Positions 1 through 9,287 of a DNA stretch of 64,000 nt are shown here, one piece after another. The translations under genes were made by a program, and so were the position numbers. The notes under the pieces are model-generated. The model saw only the letters and a program-made list of their open reading frames with translations, had not been told where the DNA came from and made no database searches. How positions within the stretch are numbered: position 1 is the first letter of the stretch; every line of letters begins with the position of its first letter. The stretch comes from Pseudomonadales bacterium (GTDB lineage Bacteria > Pseudomonadota > Gammaproteobacteria > Pseudomonadales > Halieaceae): the NCBI GenBank assembly GCA_024234815.1, contig JACKNO010000005.1, positions 310,001 through 374,000 on the forward strand, read 5' to 3'.

Positions 1-9
1 GCCACAGGG

Positions 10-100
10 GTGCATCCCGCGATATTGCGCGCCGCCACAAACCCTGCCCATCGCCAATTTGACTGAAGAAGTGTATCCCCCCGATTGCGCGCGCCGCCAT
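10..100. repeat. Imperfect direct repeat, two ~30-bp copies
   Basis: Copies at about 10-38 and 71-100 both begin GTG(C/T)ATCCC and end in TTGCGCGC-type sequence followed by GCCGCCA. They are spaced 61 bases apart and differ at a handful of positions. The window edge cuts the left side, so more copies may exist upstream. Function unknown; it may be a remnant of a duplicated noncoding segment. Confidence 0.45.
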
Positions 101-216
101 GCGCGGGCGTCCATCTGCTTCGCCATTCGATGCGATCATTGGAAAAACCGGTTCCGGCGTTACTACAGTACCCGCCAAATAAACTCAAATTCGGCCAATT
201 AGCCACGCCCGGACCC

Positions 217-246
217 TTGGATGCGGGTCTTTGGCTGGTTTATACT
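217..246 (+). promoter_or_regulatory. Putative sigma-70 promoter for pilB operon
   Basis: A -35 element TTGGAT (217-222) and a -10 element TATACT (241-246) are separated by 18 bases, placing a start about 75 bases before the pilB ATG. No sigma-54 type GG-N10-GC signature is obvious, so this looks like a housekeeping promoter. Called by eye. Confidence 0.5.
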
Positions 247-329
247 TCCTCTAATAGACGAAGCAACACCTTATCAGGTGCAAGTGCACTGTACGGTGTG
301 TTTGCTCCGGAATACGGGACGCAGGATTC

Positions 330-2054
330 ATGAACGAAAAGGTAATCGGGCAACTCAGTGGCCTTGCGGGACGTCTTGTCTCCGAGGGGCTGATCAGCGC
401 ACAGGCGGCCAGCCAGGCCCAGAAGGATGCGGCGCAGGAACGCATGCCTTTTGTGCAGTACCTGGTCGAAAAGAAAAACGTGAACGGCCGCCGGCTCGCG
501 GAAGTGGCTTCCCACGAGTTCGGGGTACCCCTGTTTGACCTGAACGCCTTCAACCGCAGCGCCCTCCCGGAAGTACGGGTCGACATGGCGCTGATCACCA
601 AACACCATGCCCTGCCCCTGTTTCGCCGGGGCAACCGCCTGTTTATCGCCGTCTCGGACCCGACCAACCTGGTGGCCCTGGATGAGATCAAATTCCACAC
701 CGGGATCAATACCGACGCGGTACTGATTGAGGATAGCGCTCTCACCAAGGCAATCGCCGAATGGGTCGAGTCGCAGGATCAACTGGATGACGGCTTGTCG
801 GACCTCGACTCCGCCGACCTCGACGACATCGACGTCTCGGCAGTCGCGGACCCCAACGAAGCCGACACCGGCAGCACCGAGGGCGTGGATGAAACGCCTA
901 TCGTGCGCTTTATTAACAAGGTGTTGATCGACGCTATCAAACAGGGTGCCTCGGATATTCACTTCGAGCCCTATGAAAAGAACTACCGCGTACGTTTTCG
1001 TACGGACGGTATCCTGCGGGAAGTTGTGAAACCGCCCAAGAACCTGGCCCCCCGCCTCTCCGCGCGCCTTAAGGTGATGTCCCAGATGGATATCTCCGAG
1101 CGCCGCATGCCACAGGACGGCCGGATCCAGATGAAACTCTCCCGCAACAGGGCCATCGATTTCCGGGTCAATACATTGCCCACCCTGTTCGGGGAAAAAA
1201 TCGTACTGCGTATCCTGGACCCCACCAGCGCGCAGATGGGTATCGATGCTCTCGGCTATGAACCCGAGCAGAAAGAGATGTACCTGAAGGCCCTGAATCA
1301 GCCCCAGGGCATGATCCTGGTCACCGGGCCCACCGGGTCGGGTAAGACGGTTTCCCTATATACCGGCCTCAATATTCTCAACACGCCGGTCAGGAATATA
1401 TCCACTGCGGAAGATCCGGTGGAAATCAACCTGGAGGGGATCAACCAGGTACACGTCAATGCCAAGGTGGGCCTGAACTTCGCCGAGGCACTGCGCTCCT
1501 TTCTGCGCCAGGACCCGGACATCATCATGGTGGGTGAGATACGCGACCTGGAGACGGCTGAAATCGCGATCAAGGCGGCCCAGACCGGTCACCTCGTGCT
1601 ATCCACACTGCACACCAACAGCGCTGCCGAGACCGTTACCCGAATGCTGAACATGGGCGTTCCCGCCTTCAACATCGCATCTTCGGTCAGCCTGATCATT
1701 GCCCAGCGACTGGCGCGAAGACTGTGTAAGGAATGCAGCGCGCCCGCTACCGATATCCCCGAGGAGGCGCTACTGAAGATGGGCTTTACGCAGGAGCAAC
1801 TGGCCACGGCTACGATCAAGAAAGCCGTGGGCTGCAGCCTGTGTCACGAGGGTTACAAGGGCCGGGTGGGTATTTATGAAGTGGTGCGGATAACCCCTGC
1901 AATTGCCCGTATCATTATGGAAGAGGGCAACTCAATCCAGATCCACGAGCAATCCCAGCGTGAGGGGTTCAATGATTTGAGAGCTTCCGCACTGATGAAG
2001 GTGGCCCAGGGGATGACCAGCCTCGAAGAGGCCAACCGCATCACGGTCGATTAG
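330..2054 (+). CDS. pilB: Type IV pilus assembly ATPase PilB
   Basis: Cytoplasmic hexameric motor that powers pilin polymerisation. The 574-residue length is close to the Pseudomonas protein. An N-terminal MshEN/T2SSE_N-like region (about 1-150) and an acidic Asp-rich linker (about 150-180) precede the secretion ATPase core. Walker A GPTGSGKT is near residues 333-340, the Walker B region DIIMVGEIRD near 397-406, and a His box TGHLVLSTLHTN follows. The tetracysteine zinc site typical of PilB/GspE extension ATPases is complete (C466, C469, C502, C505), which separates it from the retraction ATPase PilT. A short AGGA lies before the ATG. It is first in the pilB-pilC-pilD-coaE run. Confidence 0.96.
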   Translation: MNEKVIGQLSGLAGRLVSEGLISAQAASQAQKDAAQERMPFVQYLVEKKNVNGRRLAEVASHEFGVPLFDLNAFNRSALPEVRVDMALITKHHALPLFRRGNRLFIAVSDPTNLVALDEIKFHTGINTDAVLIEDSALTKAIAEWVESQDQLDDGLSDLDSADLDDIDVSAVADPNEADTGSTEGVDETPIVRFINKVLIDAIKQGASDIHFEPYEKNYRVRFRTDGILREVVKPPKNLAPRLSARLKVMSQMDISERRMPQDGRIQMKLSRNRAIDFRVNTLPTLFGEKIVLRILDPTSAQMGIDALGYEPEQKEMYLKALNQPQGMILVTGPTGSGKTVSLYTGLNILNTPVRNISTAEDPVEINLEGINQVHVNAKVGLNFAEALRSFLRQDPDIIMVGEIRDLETAEIAIKAAQTGHLVLSTLHTNSAAETVTRMLNMGVPAFNIASSVSLIIAQRLARRLCKECSAPATDIPEEALLKMGFTQEQLATATIKKAVGCSLCHEGYKGRVGIYEVVRITPAIARIIMEEGNSIQIHEQSQREGFNDLRASALMKVAQGMTSLEEANRITVD

Positions 2055-2104
2055 AACATAAAATATGAAGTGCCGGGGACACCGGACACAGGGGCGACAG
2101 TACT

Positions 2105-3328
2105 ATGGCTACAAGCAGCGCAACCAGGAATGATATCTTCATCTGGAGCGGCACGGATAAAGCCGGCCGCAGCAGCACCGGAGAAATTCGAGCCGCCAGC
2201 ACGGCACTGGCCAAGGCCCAATTGCGACGCCAGGGAATAAAACCCAAAAACGTCAAGAAGAAAGCCAAGCCACTGTTTGGCGGCGGCGGTAAGCCTATCA
2301 AGCCGGCGGATATTGCGGTGTTCACCCGCCAGATGGCGACCATGATCAAAGCGGGTGTACCGCTGGTACAGAGTTTCGAAATTGTCGCTGAGGGTTCGGA
2401 GAAACCCAAGATGCGCGAACTGATCAACACAATCCACAATGACGTAGCAGCGGGCGGTGGCCTCGCCCTGTCACTCGCCAAACACCCCCGTATGTTTGAT
2501 GACCTGTTTTGCAGCCTCGTCGCATCGGGTGAAGATTCAGGTACGCTGGAAGTGATGCTTGATCGCGTGGCTACGTACAAGGAAAAGACCGAGCAGCTGA
2601 AGGCGAAAATCAAGAAGGCTCTCACCTACCCCACCGCGGTAGTCGTGGTGGCCGTCATTGTCACCGGTATTCTATTGGTTAAAGTGGTCCCGCAATTCGC
2701 CGACACCTTTCGCAGCTTCGGTTCAGACCTCCCGGCATTCACGCTGTTTGTGCTGAACATATCGAATTTTGTCCAAAAGTGGTGGTTCGTGATTCTGATA
2801 ATGATCATCGCGGGGATATTTGCGTTCAGGGAGGCGAAACTGAGATCGGTCAAGTTCTCCGAATTCCTGGATCGCTTGCTGCTGCGTCTGCCCATCTTCG
2901 GCGCCATCGTGCACGATGCGATCATAGCCCGCTTCTCTCGCACCCTGGCCACCACTTTCGCGGCCGGTGTGCCGCTGGTGGACGCGCTGGAGTCAACGGC
3001 CGGGGCTGCGGGCAACTCCGTCTATGCCAAGGCCATTCGCACGATCAGGGATGATGTAACCACAGGCAACACACTCTACGCCTCCACCAAGGCCACCGGG
3101 CTCTTCCCCAACATGCTGTTGCAAATGATGTCGATCGGCGAGGAATCAGGCGCCCTGGACGAAATGCTCGATAAGGTGGCGACCCACTACGAGGATGCGG
3201 TGGACAACTCGGTGGACAGCCTGAGCTCGCTGATGGAACCGATGATCATGGCAATCCTGGGTGTACTGGTGGGTGGCCTGATGGTCGCCATGTACCTGCC
3301 TATCTTCATGCTCGGGTCAGTGATCTAG
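2105..3328 (+). CDS. pilC: Type IV pilus inner-membrane platform protein PilC
   Basis: Inner-membrane platform that couples the PilB motor to the growing pilus. At 407 residues it matches the family. It holds two T2SSF domains (about 70-193 and 275-397), each built around the FTRQMATMIKAGVPL / FSRTLATTFAAGVPLVDAL type repeat. Hydrophobic segments lie near 175-195, 220-240 and 375-400. It starts 50 bases after pilB, is followed 34 bases later by pilD, and is almost certainly cotranscribed with both. Confidence 0.96.
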   Translation: MATSSATRNDIFIWSGTDKAGRSSTGEIRAASTALAKAQLRRQGIKPKNVKKKAKPLFGGGGKPIKPADIAVFTRQMATMIKAGVPLVQSFEIVAEGSEKPKMRELINTIHNDVAAGGGLALSLAKHPRMFDDLFCSLVASGEDSGTLEVMLDRVATYKEKTEQLKAKIKKALTYPTAVVVVAVIVTGILLVKVVPQFADTFRSFGSDLPAFTLFVLNISNFVQKWWFVILIMIIAGIFAFREAKLRSVKFSEFLDRLLLRLPIFGAIVHDAIIARFSRTLATTFAAGVPLVDALESTAGAAGNSVYAKAIRTIRDDVTTGNTLYASTKATGLFPNMLLQMMSIGEESGALDEMLDKVATHYEDAVDNSVDSLSSLMEPMIMAILGVLVGGLMVAMYLPIFMLGSVI

Positions 3329-3362
3329 ACCCGGGCCCTTAGGGGCAGGGGCGACAGACCCA

Positions 3363-4229
3363 ATGCTGAACATATTTGATCAAGTCACCTGGCTGCTGCC
3401 ACTCGGCCTGTTATGCCTCGGCCTGATGGTGGGCAGTTTCCTGAATGTGGTGATCTACCGGCTACCGCTGATGATGGAAACGCGCTGGCGCAAGGACTGC
3501 TGTGAACTGCTGGAACTGCCGCCGGAAGCGGAGGCCGCGCGCCTGAACCTGGCAACACCGAACTCGCACTGCCCGCACTGCGGCACCGGCATCAAGCCCT
3601 GGCACAATATTCCCGTTCTCAGCTACCTGTTCCTGCGCGGCAAATGCGCGGCCTGCGGCACGGGCATTTCACTGCGTTATCCCACAGTGGAACTGGTGAC
3701 CGGACTGCTGACACTCGCCCTTGTATTCACCTTCCCTGCCTCACCTGCCCTGCTGGGGGCCATGATATTCACCTGGGCGCTGGTGGCATTGACCATGATC
3801 GATGTCGATCACAAGTTGTTACCGGATGACATCACCCTGCCGCTGCTGTGGCTGGGCCTGCTGCTCAACCTCGGCGGTACCTACACCAGTTTGGCGGACG
3901 CGGTCGCGGGTGCAATGCTTGGTTACCTCGCACTGTGGAGCGTGTACTGGCTGTTCAAGCTGGTAACCGGTAAGGAGGGCATGGGTTATGGCGACTTCAA
4001 ACTGCTGGCCGCCCTCGGGGCCTGGATGGGTTGGCAGGCCCTGCCGATGATCATTCTGCTGTCCTCAGTGGTGGGAGCGGTCTGTGGCATCGCGCTGATT
4101 CTTTTCAAAGGCCGGGGGCGGGAACAGACGCTCCCCTTCGGCCCCTATCTCGCCGCGGCTGGCTGGATCGCCTTGATGTGGGGCGAAACACTGACAAGCC
4201 GCTACCTGTCGGCGACGGGATTGAACTGA
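3363..4229 (+). CDS. pilD: Prepilin peptidase / N-methyltransferase PilD
   Basis: Bifunctional membrane enzyme that cleaves the leader of type IV prepilins and type II secretion pseudopilins, then N-methylates the new end. The 288 residues include the cytoplasmic zinc-binding tetracysteine loop (C70, C73, C95, C98). The two catalytic aspartates of the GXGD aspartic protease family are visible, one in MIDVDHKLLPDD near residue 148 and one in GYGDFK near 212. About seven to eight hydrophobic segments are present. The stop overlaps the coaE ATG by one base (TGATG), so coaE translation is probably coupled. Confidence 0.95.
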   Translation: MLNIFDQVTWLLPLGLLCLGLMVGSFLNVVIYRLPLMMETRWRKDCCELLELPPEAEAARLNLATPNSHCPHCGTGIKPWHNIPVLSYLFLRGKCAACGTGISLRYPTVELVTGLLTLALVFTFPASPALLGAMIFTWALVALTMIDVDHKLLPDDITLPLLWLGLLLNLGGTYTSLADAVAGAMLGYLALWSVYWLFKLVTGKEGMGYGDFKLLAALGAWMGWQALPMIILLSSVVGAVCGIALILFKGRGREQTLPFGPYLAAAGWIALMWGETLTSRYLSATGLN

Positions 4230-4834
4230 TGAACCTTGTGATAGGTATCACCGGCGGCATCGGCAGCGGGAAATCCGAGGTCACCCGGCGCTTCGAACAA
4301 CTGGGCATAACTGTCGTGGATGCGGATGTCGCCGCCCGGGTCATTGTGGAGCCCGGCGCTCCCGCGCTGACTGCGATCGCGGAGCATTTTGGCGCCGATA
4401 TCATCGGCGAGGACGGCAAGCTCGACCGGGCCGCCCTGCGCCGACTCGTATTCGCCAGCGAGGATGAGCGCCTGTGGCTGGAACGCCTCACCCACCCGCT
4501 GATTGGCGCGGAGATCCAGCGCCAGTTAAAGGCTGCCGACTCCCCCTACAGCATACTCAGCTCGCCATTGCTGCTGGAAACACAGCAAAAAGCGCTGGTG
4601 GACTGTATCGTGGTGGTCGATGTTCCCGAGGCCGTCCAGTTGCAGCGGGCGGCGGCCAGGGACGCAAACAGTGAGGAGGAGATCCGCCGTATCATGTCTG
4701 CCCAGATGGGGCGCGAGCAGCGGCTGGCACTGGCGGATATCGTTATCGACAACGAGCAGCCACTGGCGGAACTGGACGGCGTGGTCGGCGAATTACACAA
4801 GGAATTCCTGGCGCGAGCCGAACGCTCCGCCTAG
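4229..4834 (+). CDS. coaE: Dephospho-CoA kinase
   Basis: Phosphorylates dephospho-CoA at the 3' hydroxyl in the last step of coenzyme A synthesis. The 201-residue protein opens with ITGGIGSGKS (P-loop about residues 8-15) and carries the DAD motif and a LID region with many Arg/Glu. The ATG overlapping the pilD stop is chosen because the frame upstream reads through pilD in another frame and has no family similarity. CoaE next to PilD is a conserved arrangement. The gene that often follows in Pseudomonas, yacG, is absent; a convergent mutT begins at once, overlapping by four bases. Confidence 0.94.
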   Translation: MNLVIGITGGIGSGKSEVTRRFEQLGITVVDADVAARVIVEPGAPALTAIAEHFGADIIGEDGKLDRAALRRLVFASEDERLWLERLTHPLIGAEIQRQLKAADSPYSILSSPLLLETQQKALVDCIVVVDVPEAVQLQRAAARDANSEEEIRRIMSAQMGREQRLALADIVIDNEQPLAELDGVVGELHKEFLARAERSA

Positions 4835-5247
4835 CCGGGCCTGGAGCCCGCTTCATTCAGCAGGGTATTTATCGCGCCTATGATGGGCACATTCGCCGCC
4901 GGGAACGAATACTGCGTGAGCGCCTGGGGCGCCACCCACTCCAACGGCTGATCCTCAAGACCCCGCGCTTCACCCCGGAAGTCCCACACCACGTGCACGT
5001 CCAGCAGTACGCGCTTGTCACCGTAATCATGGCGCACTTCCAGCAACTCACTGGTGCGCCCGATCTCGATCCCGAGTTCCTCGCGCAACTCCCTGGCGAG
5101 CGCGAGGCGCAACGATTCGCCAGCCTCCACCTTGCCGCCGGGGAACTCCCACAAACCACCCTGGTGACTCGCAGCGGCCCGGCGGGTAATCAGGACCCTG
5201 TTCGAGGCGTCCAGCACCACGCCAACCGCCACATGAACCGGTTCCAT
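4831..5247 (-). CDS. mutT: MutT-like Nudix hydrolase (8-oxo-dGTP diphosphatase)
   Basis: Nudix hydrolase of 138 residues expected to hydrolyse oxidised nucleotides such as 8-oxo-dGTP. The Nudix box lies at residues 38-60 (GGKVEAGE then ARELREELGI), with all catalytic glutamates present. The start is set at MEPVHVAVGVV, one base after the argJ stop; a longer open frame would overlap argJ and has no family features. The secA-argJ-mutT order is typical of gammaproteobacteria. In pseudomonads this protein is often fused to a thiamine phosphate synthase-like domain; that domain is absent here. Confidence 0.9.
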   Translation of the reverse strand: MEPVHVAVGVVLDASNRVLITRRAAASHQGGLWEFPGGKVEAGESLRLALARELREELGIEIGRTSELLEVRHDYGDKRVLLDVHVVWDFRGEARGLEDQPLEWVAPQALTQYSFPAANVPIIGAINTLLNEAGSRPG

Positions 5248-5248
5248 G

Positions 5249-6475
5249 TCAGGTCCGGTATTCGGCGTTGATTCGCACGTAGTCGTAGGAGAAGTCAGTT
5301 GTCCAGACGGTGGCGCTGTGGTCACCGCGGTTTAATTCGACGCGAATGACGATATCCGACGGCGCCATTGCGGCAACGCCCTGGGCTTCGGTATAGCTGG
5401 TGGCGCGACAGCCGCCGCTCGCGATCAGAACGTCGTTCAGGTAGACGTCAACCTTGTCGACCTCGAGCCGCTCCAGGCCGGCCCGGCCGATGGCAGCCAA
5501 CAACCGCCCCCAGTTGGGGTCGCTGGCAAACAGCGCAGTTTTCACCAGGGGAGAGTGGGCAATGGTAAATGCCACGTCCAGGCACTCCTGTTCCACACCA
5601 CCCCCGTTGACCTGCACCGAGACAAACTTGCTGGCGCCTTCCCCGTCGCGCACCAGGCCCTGGGCCAGGGCCAGGCAGACCTCTTCGAGTGCTGAACGCA
5701 GGGCTTCGGACAGGGCCGATCCGGCATCATCGACGACGGGGTTACCCGCAGCGCCAGTTGCCACCAGGACGCAGGCGTCATTGGTGGAGGTGTCTCCGTC
5801 CACGGTGATGCGATTGAAGGTCGTCTCCACGGCGCCAGCGAGCAGCTGCTGTAACAGCTGGGGTGACACGGCCATGTCCGTGGCGATATACGCCAGCATG
5901 GTGGCCATGTTGGGCCGGATCATACCGGCGCCTTTGGCGATTCCGGTAATGACATAATCGCGACCCTCTGCATGAAAGTGCAGGGAGCAGCCCTTCGGAC
6001 GGGTATCGGTGGTCATGATCCCGGTTGCCGCATCGGCCCAGCCGTCGCTGGTCAGCGCCGCGAATGCGGCGGGTATCGCGGCCTCAATCAGCGCAACCGG
6101 GAGCGGCTCGCCGATCACCCCTGTGGAAAACGGCAATACCTGGCAGGGGGCGACTTTCGCTGCGGCCGCGACCGCACTGGCGCAGGTTCGCGCAGCTTCG
6201 ATTCCGGGCTGCCCGGTGCCGGCATTGGCATTGCCGGTATTGATCAAAAGATAGCGTGGCCGGCCCTCGGCTGCCCGCAAGTGCTCACGGGCTACCGTTA
6301 CCGGCGCCGCACAGAAAGCATTGCGGGTGAACACCGACGCGGCGACCGCGCTTTCGGCCAGCTCCATCAGGACCAGGTCCTTGCGGCCCGGCTTTTTTAT
6401 TCCCGCGGACACCGTCGCCAGGCGCACACCGGCAACCGGATGGAGTCTGCCCAGGGTTCCCTCCCCTACCGCCAT
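5249..6475 (-). CDS. argJ: Glutamate N-acetyltransferase / amino-acid acetyltransferase ArgJ
   Basis: Transfers acetyl from N-acetylornithine to glutamate (and may use acetyl-CoA), closing the cyclic arginine pathway. The 408-residue precursor has the self-cleavage signature KGAGMIRPNMATMLAYI. The expected cut falls between A191 and T192, leaving Thr as nucleophile of the beta chain. The start ATGGCGGTAGG follows the secA stop by about 15 bases. It sits between secA and mutT in one minus-strand run. Confidence 0.95.
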   Translation of the reverse strand: MAVGEGTLGRLHPVAGVRLATVSAGIKKPGRKDLVLMELAESAVAASVFTRNAFCAAPVTVAREHLRAAEGRPRYLLINTGNANAGTGQPGIEAARTCASAVAAAAKVAPCQVLPFSTGVIGEPLPVALIEAAIPAAFAALTSDGWADAATGIMTTDTRPKGCSLHFHAEGRDYVITGIAKGAGMIRPNMATMLAYIATDMAVSPQLLQQLLAGAVETTFNRITVDGDTSTNDACVLVATGAAGNPVVDDAGSALSEALRSALEEVCLALAQGLVRDGEGASKFVSVQVNGGGVEQECLDVAFTIAHSPLVKTALFASDPNWGRLLAAIGRAGLERLEVDKVDVYLNDVLIASGGCRATSYTEAQGVAAMAPSDIVIRVELNRGDHSATVWTTDFSYDYVRINAEYRT

Positions 6476-6490
6476 ATCAAAACCCCCCGG

Positions 6491-9211
6491 TCAGAGTTTG
6501 CCGTGGCACTGTTTGTATTTCTTGCCGCTACCGCAGGGGCAGGGTTCGTTGCGCCCGACTTTCGGCTGTTCGCGAGTAAAGGTTTGTGGGGCTGCCTCCG
6601 GTTCCTGCCCCTCGGATTCGCCCTCCCCTGTCCCGGGACCTGCCAGGGCAGAGGACTGGGCATGCTGGAACGCCAGCTTCGAGCGTTCGGCAGCCTCGCG
6701 CCGCTGCCGCTCAATCTGCTGGGCCTCGTCCTGGCGCTGGATCTGGACGTGACTGAGAAATTTCACCACCTCTTCCTTGAGGCTGTTAAGGAGTTGCTCG
6801 AACAGTTCAAACGATTCCCGCTTGTACTCCTGCTTGGGGTTCTTCTGGGCGTAGGCCCGCAGGTGGATACCCTGGCGCAGGTGATCCATGGTCGACAAAT
6901 GTTCCTTCCACAGCGTATCGAGTACCTGCAACATAATCTGCTTCTCGATCTTGCGCATACCGGGGCCGACCTGCTCGCTCTTGGCATCGTAGGCCGCCTG
7001 CACCTCAGCGCAGATTTTTTCGCGCAGGGCTTCCTCGTGCAGCTGGTTGTCTTCCTCGAGCCACTGGGTCAGCGGCAGCGGGCATGCGAACTCCGCCTCC
7101 AGCTGTTTTTCCAGCCCGGGAATATCCCACTGCTCCTCTACGCTCATCGGAGGTACAAAACTGTCTATGGCGTTATTCACGACATCGCGGCGTATGGCGG
7201 TGATGGTTTCCGATACATCAGCCTCACCCAGCAGGTCATTGCGCTGCTGGTAGATTATCTGGCGCTGGTCGTTGGCGACATCGTCGTACTCAAGCAACTG
7301 CTTGCGAATATCGAAGTTGCGACCTTCTACCTTGCGCTGCGCTTTCTCGATGGCATTGGTAACCATGCGGTGCTCGATAGCCTCGCCCTTTTCCATACCC
7401 AGTGCCTGCATGAAACTCTTGACCCGGTCGGACGCGAAAATCCGCATCAGGTTGTCTTCCAGCGACAGGTAAAACCGGGACAGTCCCGGGTCACCCTGGC
7501 GCCCGGCGCGGCCCCGCAGCTGGTTATCGATACGCCTCGATTCGTGGCGTTCGGTACCCAGGATATGCAGGCCACCGGCCGCGAGCACCTGCTCGTGACG
7601 TTGCCGCCAGGCCTCCCGCAGCTCTGCCGTGCGCGCCTCATCCAGTTCACCCGCGGCATTGAGTTCAGCCGCAAGATTACCGCCCAGCACAATATCGGTT
7701 CCGCGCCCGGCCATATTGGTGGCGATAGTGACAACCCCCGGACGACCCGCCTGGGCTATGATTTCCGCCTCCTGCTCATGGTACTTGGCGTTAAGCACCT
7801 TGTGTTCAATGCCAGCCTTGCGAAAGCGTTTTGAAAGTTCCTCCGAGGTTTCCACGGAAGCGGTACCCACCAGCACCGGCGCGCCTTTTTGCATGCAGTC
7901 CTTCACGTCTGCAACTATGGCGTCGAACTTCTCCTCCTTGCTCAGGTAGACAAGGTCGTTGAGATCCTTGCGCTGCTGCGGCACGTTGGTAGGGATCACC
8001 AGCACTTCCAGCCCGTAGATCTGCCGGAATTCAAAGGCCTCGGTGTCGGCGGTACCGGTCATGCCGGACAGGGTGTTGTACAGTCGGAAATAGTTCTGGA
8101 AGGTGGTCGAGGCCAGGGTCTGGCTCTCGCTCTGGATGGAGACCCCCTCCTTCGCCTCGATTGCCTGGTGCAGACCCTCCGACAGGCGGCGGCCGGGCAT
8201 GGTACGGCCGGTGTGCTCATCGATCAGCACCACCTGCCCGTCCTGTACGATGTACTCGACATCGCGATGAAACATCACGTGCGCACGCAAGCCGGAAAAA
8301 ATGTGATGCAACAGATTGAGGTTGGTCGCCGCGTACAGGCTGTCGCCTTCCTCCAGCAGTTTCTCCTTGATCATCAGCGTCTCGATGAACTCGTGACCCT
8401 CCTCGGTGAGTTCTACCTGGCGCTGCTTTTCGTCAATCGTATAATGACCTGACTGCCCCTCGACATCGGGTTTGAGGAGCGGAACCATGCGGTTTATCCG
8501 CTTGTACAATTCGGAACTGTCTACCGACGCGCCCGAGATAATGAGCGGTGTGCGCGCTTCGTCTATCAGGATAGAATCCACCTCATCCACGATGGCGAAG
8601 CTGAGATCACGCTGGAACCGGTCTTCAAGGGAAAAGGCCATATTGTCACGCAGGTAATCGAAACCAAACTCGTTGTTGGTACCGTAGACAATATCCGCAT
8701 TGTATGCCGCCCGCTTGTCCTCCGGTGACTGGCCGGAGCGGATAACACCTACCGACACCCCAAGAAATTCGTATAAGGGCTGCATCCACTGGGCGTCGCG
8801 GGTGGCGAGATAATCGTTCACCGTGATCAGGTGAACACTGTTGCCCGTCAGGGCATTCAGGTAAGCGGGGAGCGTCGCCACAAGGGTCTTGCCCTCACCC
8901 GTGCGCATCTCGGCAATTTTTCCCTCGTGCAGCGCCATGCCACCTATCAACTGCACATCGAAATGGCGCATCCCCAGCACCCGCTCGCCGGCCTCCCGGG
9001 TGACCGCAAACGCCTCAGGCAATATCTTGTCCAACGATTCCCCACCGGCCAGTCGCTGCTTGAATTCGGCAGTCTTGGCGGCCAGTTGCTCATTGCTGAG
9101 TGCCTTGATCTCATCGGTGAAGGCATTTATCTGCTTGACTACCTTGCCCATGCGCCTCAGCTCCCGGTCATTGCGGGTGCCGAACAGTTTTTTAAGGCTA
9201 TTGCTTATCAT
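6491..9211 (-). CDS. secA: Preprotein translocase ATPase SecA
   Basis: Motor ATPase driving Sec-dependent export through SecYEG. It has 906 residues, close to the E. coli 901. The Walker A region RTGEGKT is near residue 105, with DEVDSILIDEAR and the helicase motif GTATNMAGRGTDI-type segment in place. The C-terminal zinc-binding tail CPCGSGKKYKQCH, which docks SecB and lipids, is intact. Translation starts at MISNSLKKLFG. The M23 peptidase and lpxC lie upstream and argJ downstream. No SecM-like arrest peptide is seen in the short gap before secA. Confidence 0.97.
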   Translation of the reverse strand: MISNSLKKLFGTRNDRELRRMGKVVKQINAFTDEIKALSNEQLAAKTAEFKQRLAGGESLDKILPEAFAVTREAGERVLGMRHFDVQLIGGMALHEGKIAEMRTGEGKTLVATLPAYLNALTGNSVHLITVNDYLATRDAQWMQPLYEFLGVSVGVIRSGQSPEDKRAAYNADIVYGTNNEFGFDYLRDNMAFSLEDRFQRDLSFAIVDEVDSILIDEARTPLIISGASVDSSELYKRINRMVPLLKPDVEGQSGHYTIDEKQRQVELTEEGHEFIETLMIKEKLLEEGDSLYAATNLNLLHHIFSGLRAHVMFHRDVEYIVQDGQVVLIDEHTGRTMPGRRLSEGLHQAIEAKEGVSIQSESQTLASTTFQNYFRLYNTLSGMTGTADTEAFEFRQIYGLEVLVIPTNVPQQRKDLNDLVYLSKEEKFDAIVADVKDCMQKGAPVLVGTASVETSEELSKRFRKAGIEHKVLNAKYHEQEAEIIAQAGRPGVVTIATNMAGRGTDIVLGGNLAAELNAAGELDEARTAELREAWRQRHEQVLAAGGLHILGTERHESRRIDNQLRGRAGRQGDPGLSRFYLSLEDNLMRIFASDRVKSFMQALGMEKGEAIEHRMVTNAIEKAQRKVEGRNFDIRKQLLEYDDVANDQRQIIYQQRNDLLGEADVSETITAIRRDVVNNAIDSFVPPMSVEEQWDIPGLEKQLEAEFACPLPLTQWLEEDNQLHEEALREKICAEVQAAYDAKSEQVGPGMRKIEKQIMLQVLDTLWKEHLSTMDHLRQGIHLRAYAQKNPKQEYKRESFELFEQLLNSLKEEVVKFLSHVQIQRQDEAQQIERQRREAAERSKLAFQHAQSSALAGPGTGEGESEGQEPEAAPQTFTREQPKVGRNEPCPCGSGKKYKQCHGKL

Positions 9212-9287
9212 CGTATTTCACTTTATCTGACATAGGAGGATTCGCCAGGGCAGTCGCCGCGGCGGGGTGCAAAACGGGGGAAGGAAC

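Larger units (their letters stand above)
1..329. other. Gene-free leader upstream of pilB
   Basis: No open frame here has a recognisable family or a plausible start with a ribosome binding site. The stretch holds an imperfect direct repeat (first 100 bases), an A/T-richer block around 155-205 and a sigma-70-like promoter at 217-246. A pilin gene (pilA) often lies next to pilB in related bacteria, but none is visible, so any pilA lies outside the window. Confidence 0.6.

Noticed and set aside
5972..7834. Plus-strand open frame of 620 codons opposite argJ and secA
   Set aside because: Composition and position match a shadow of argJ/secA; no family motif or start signal. Long antisense frames are expected at this GC content.
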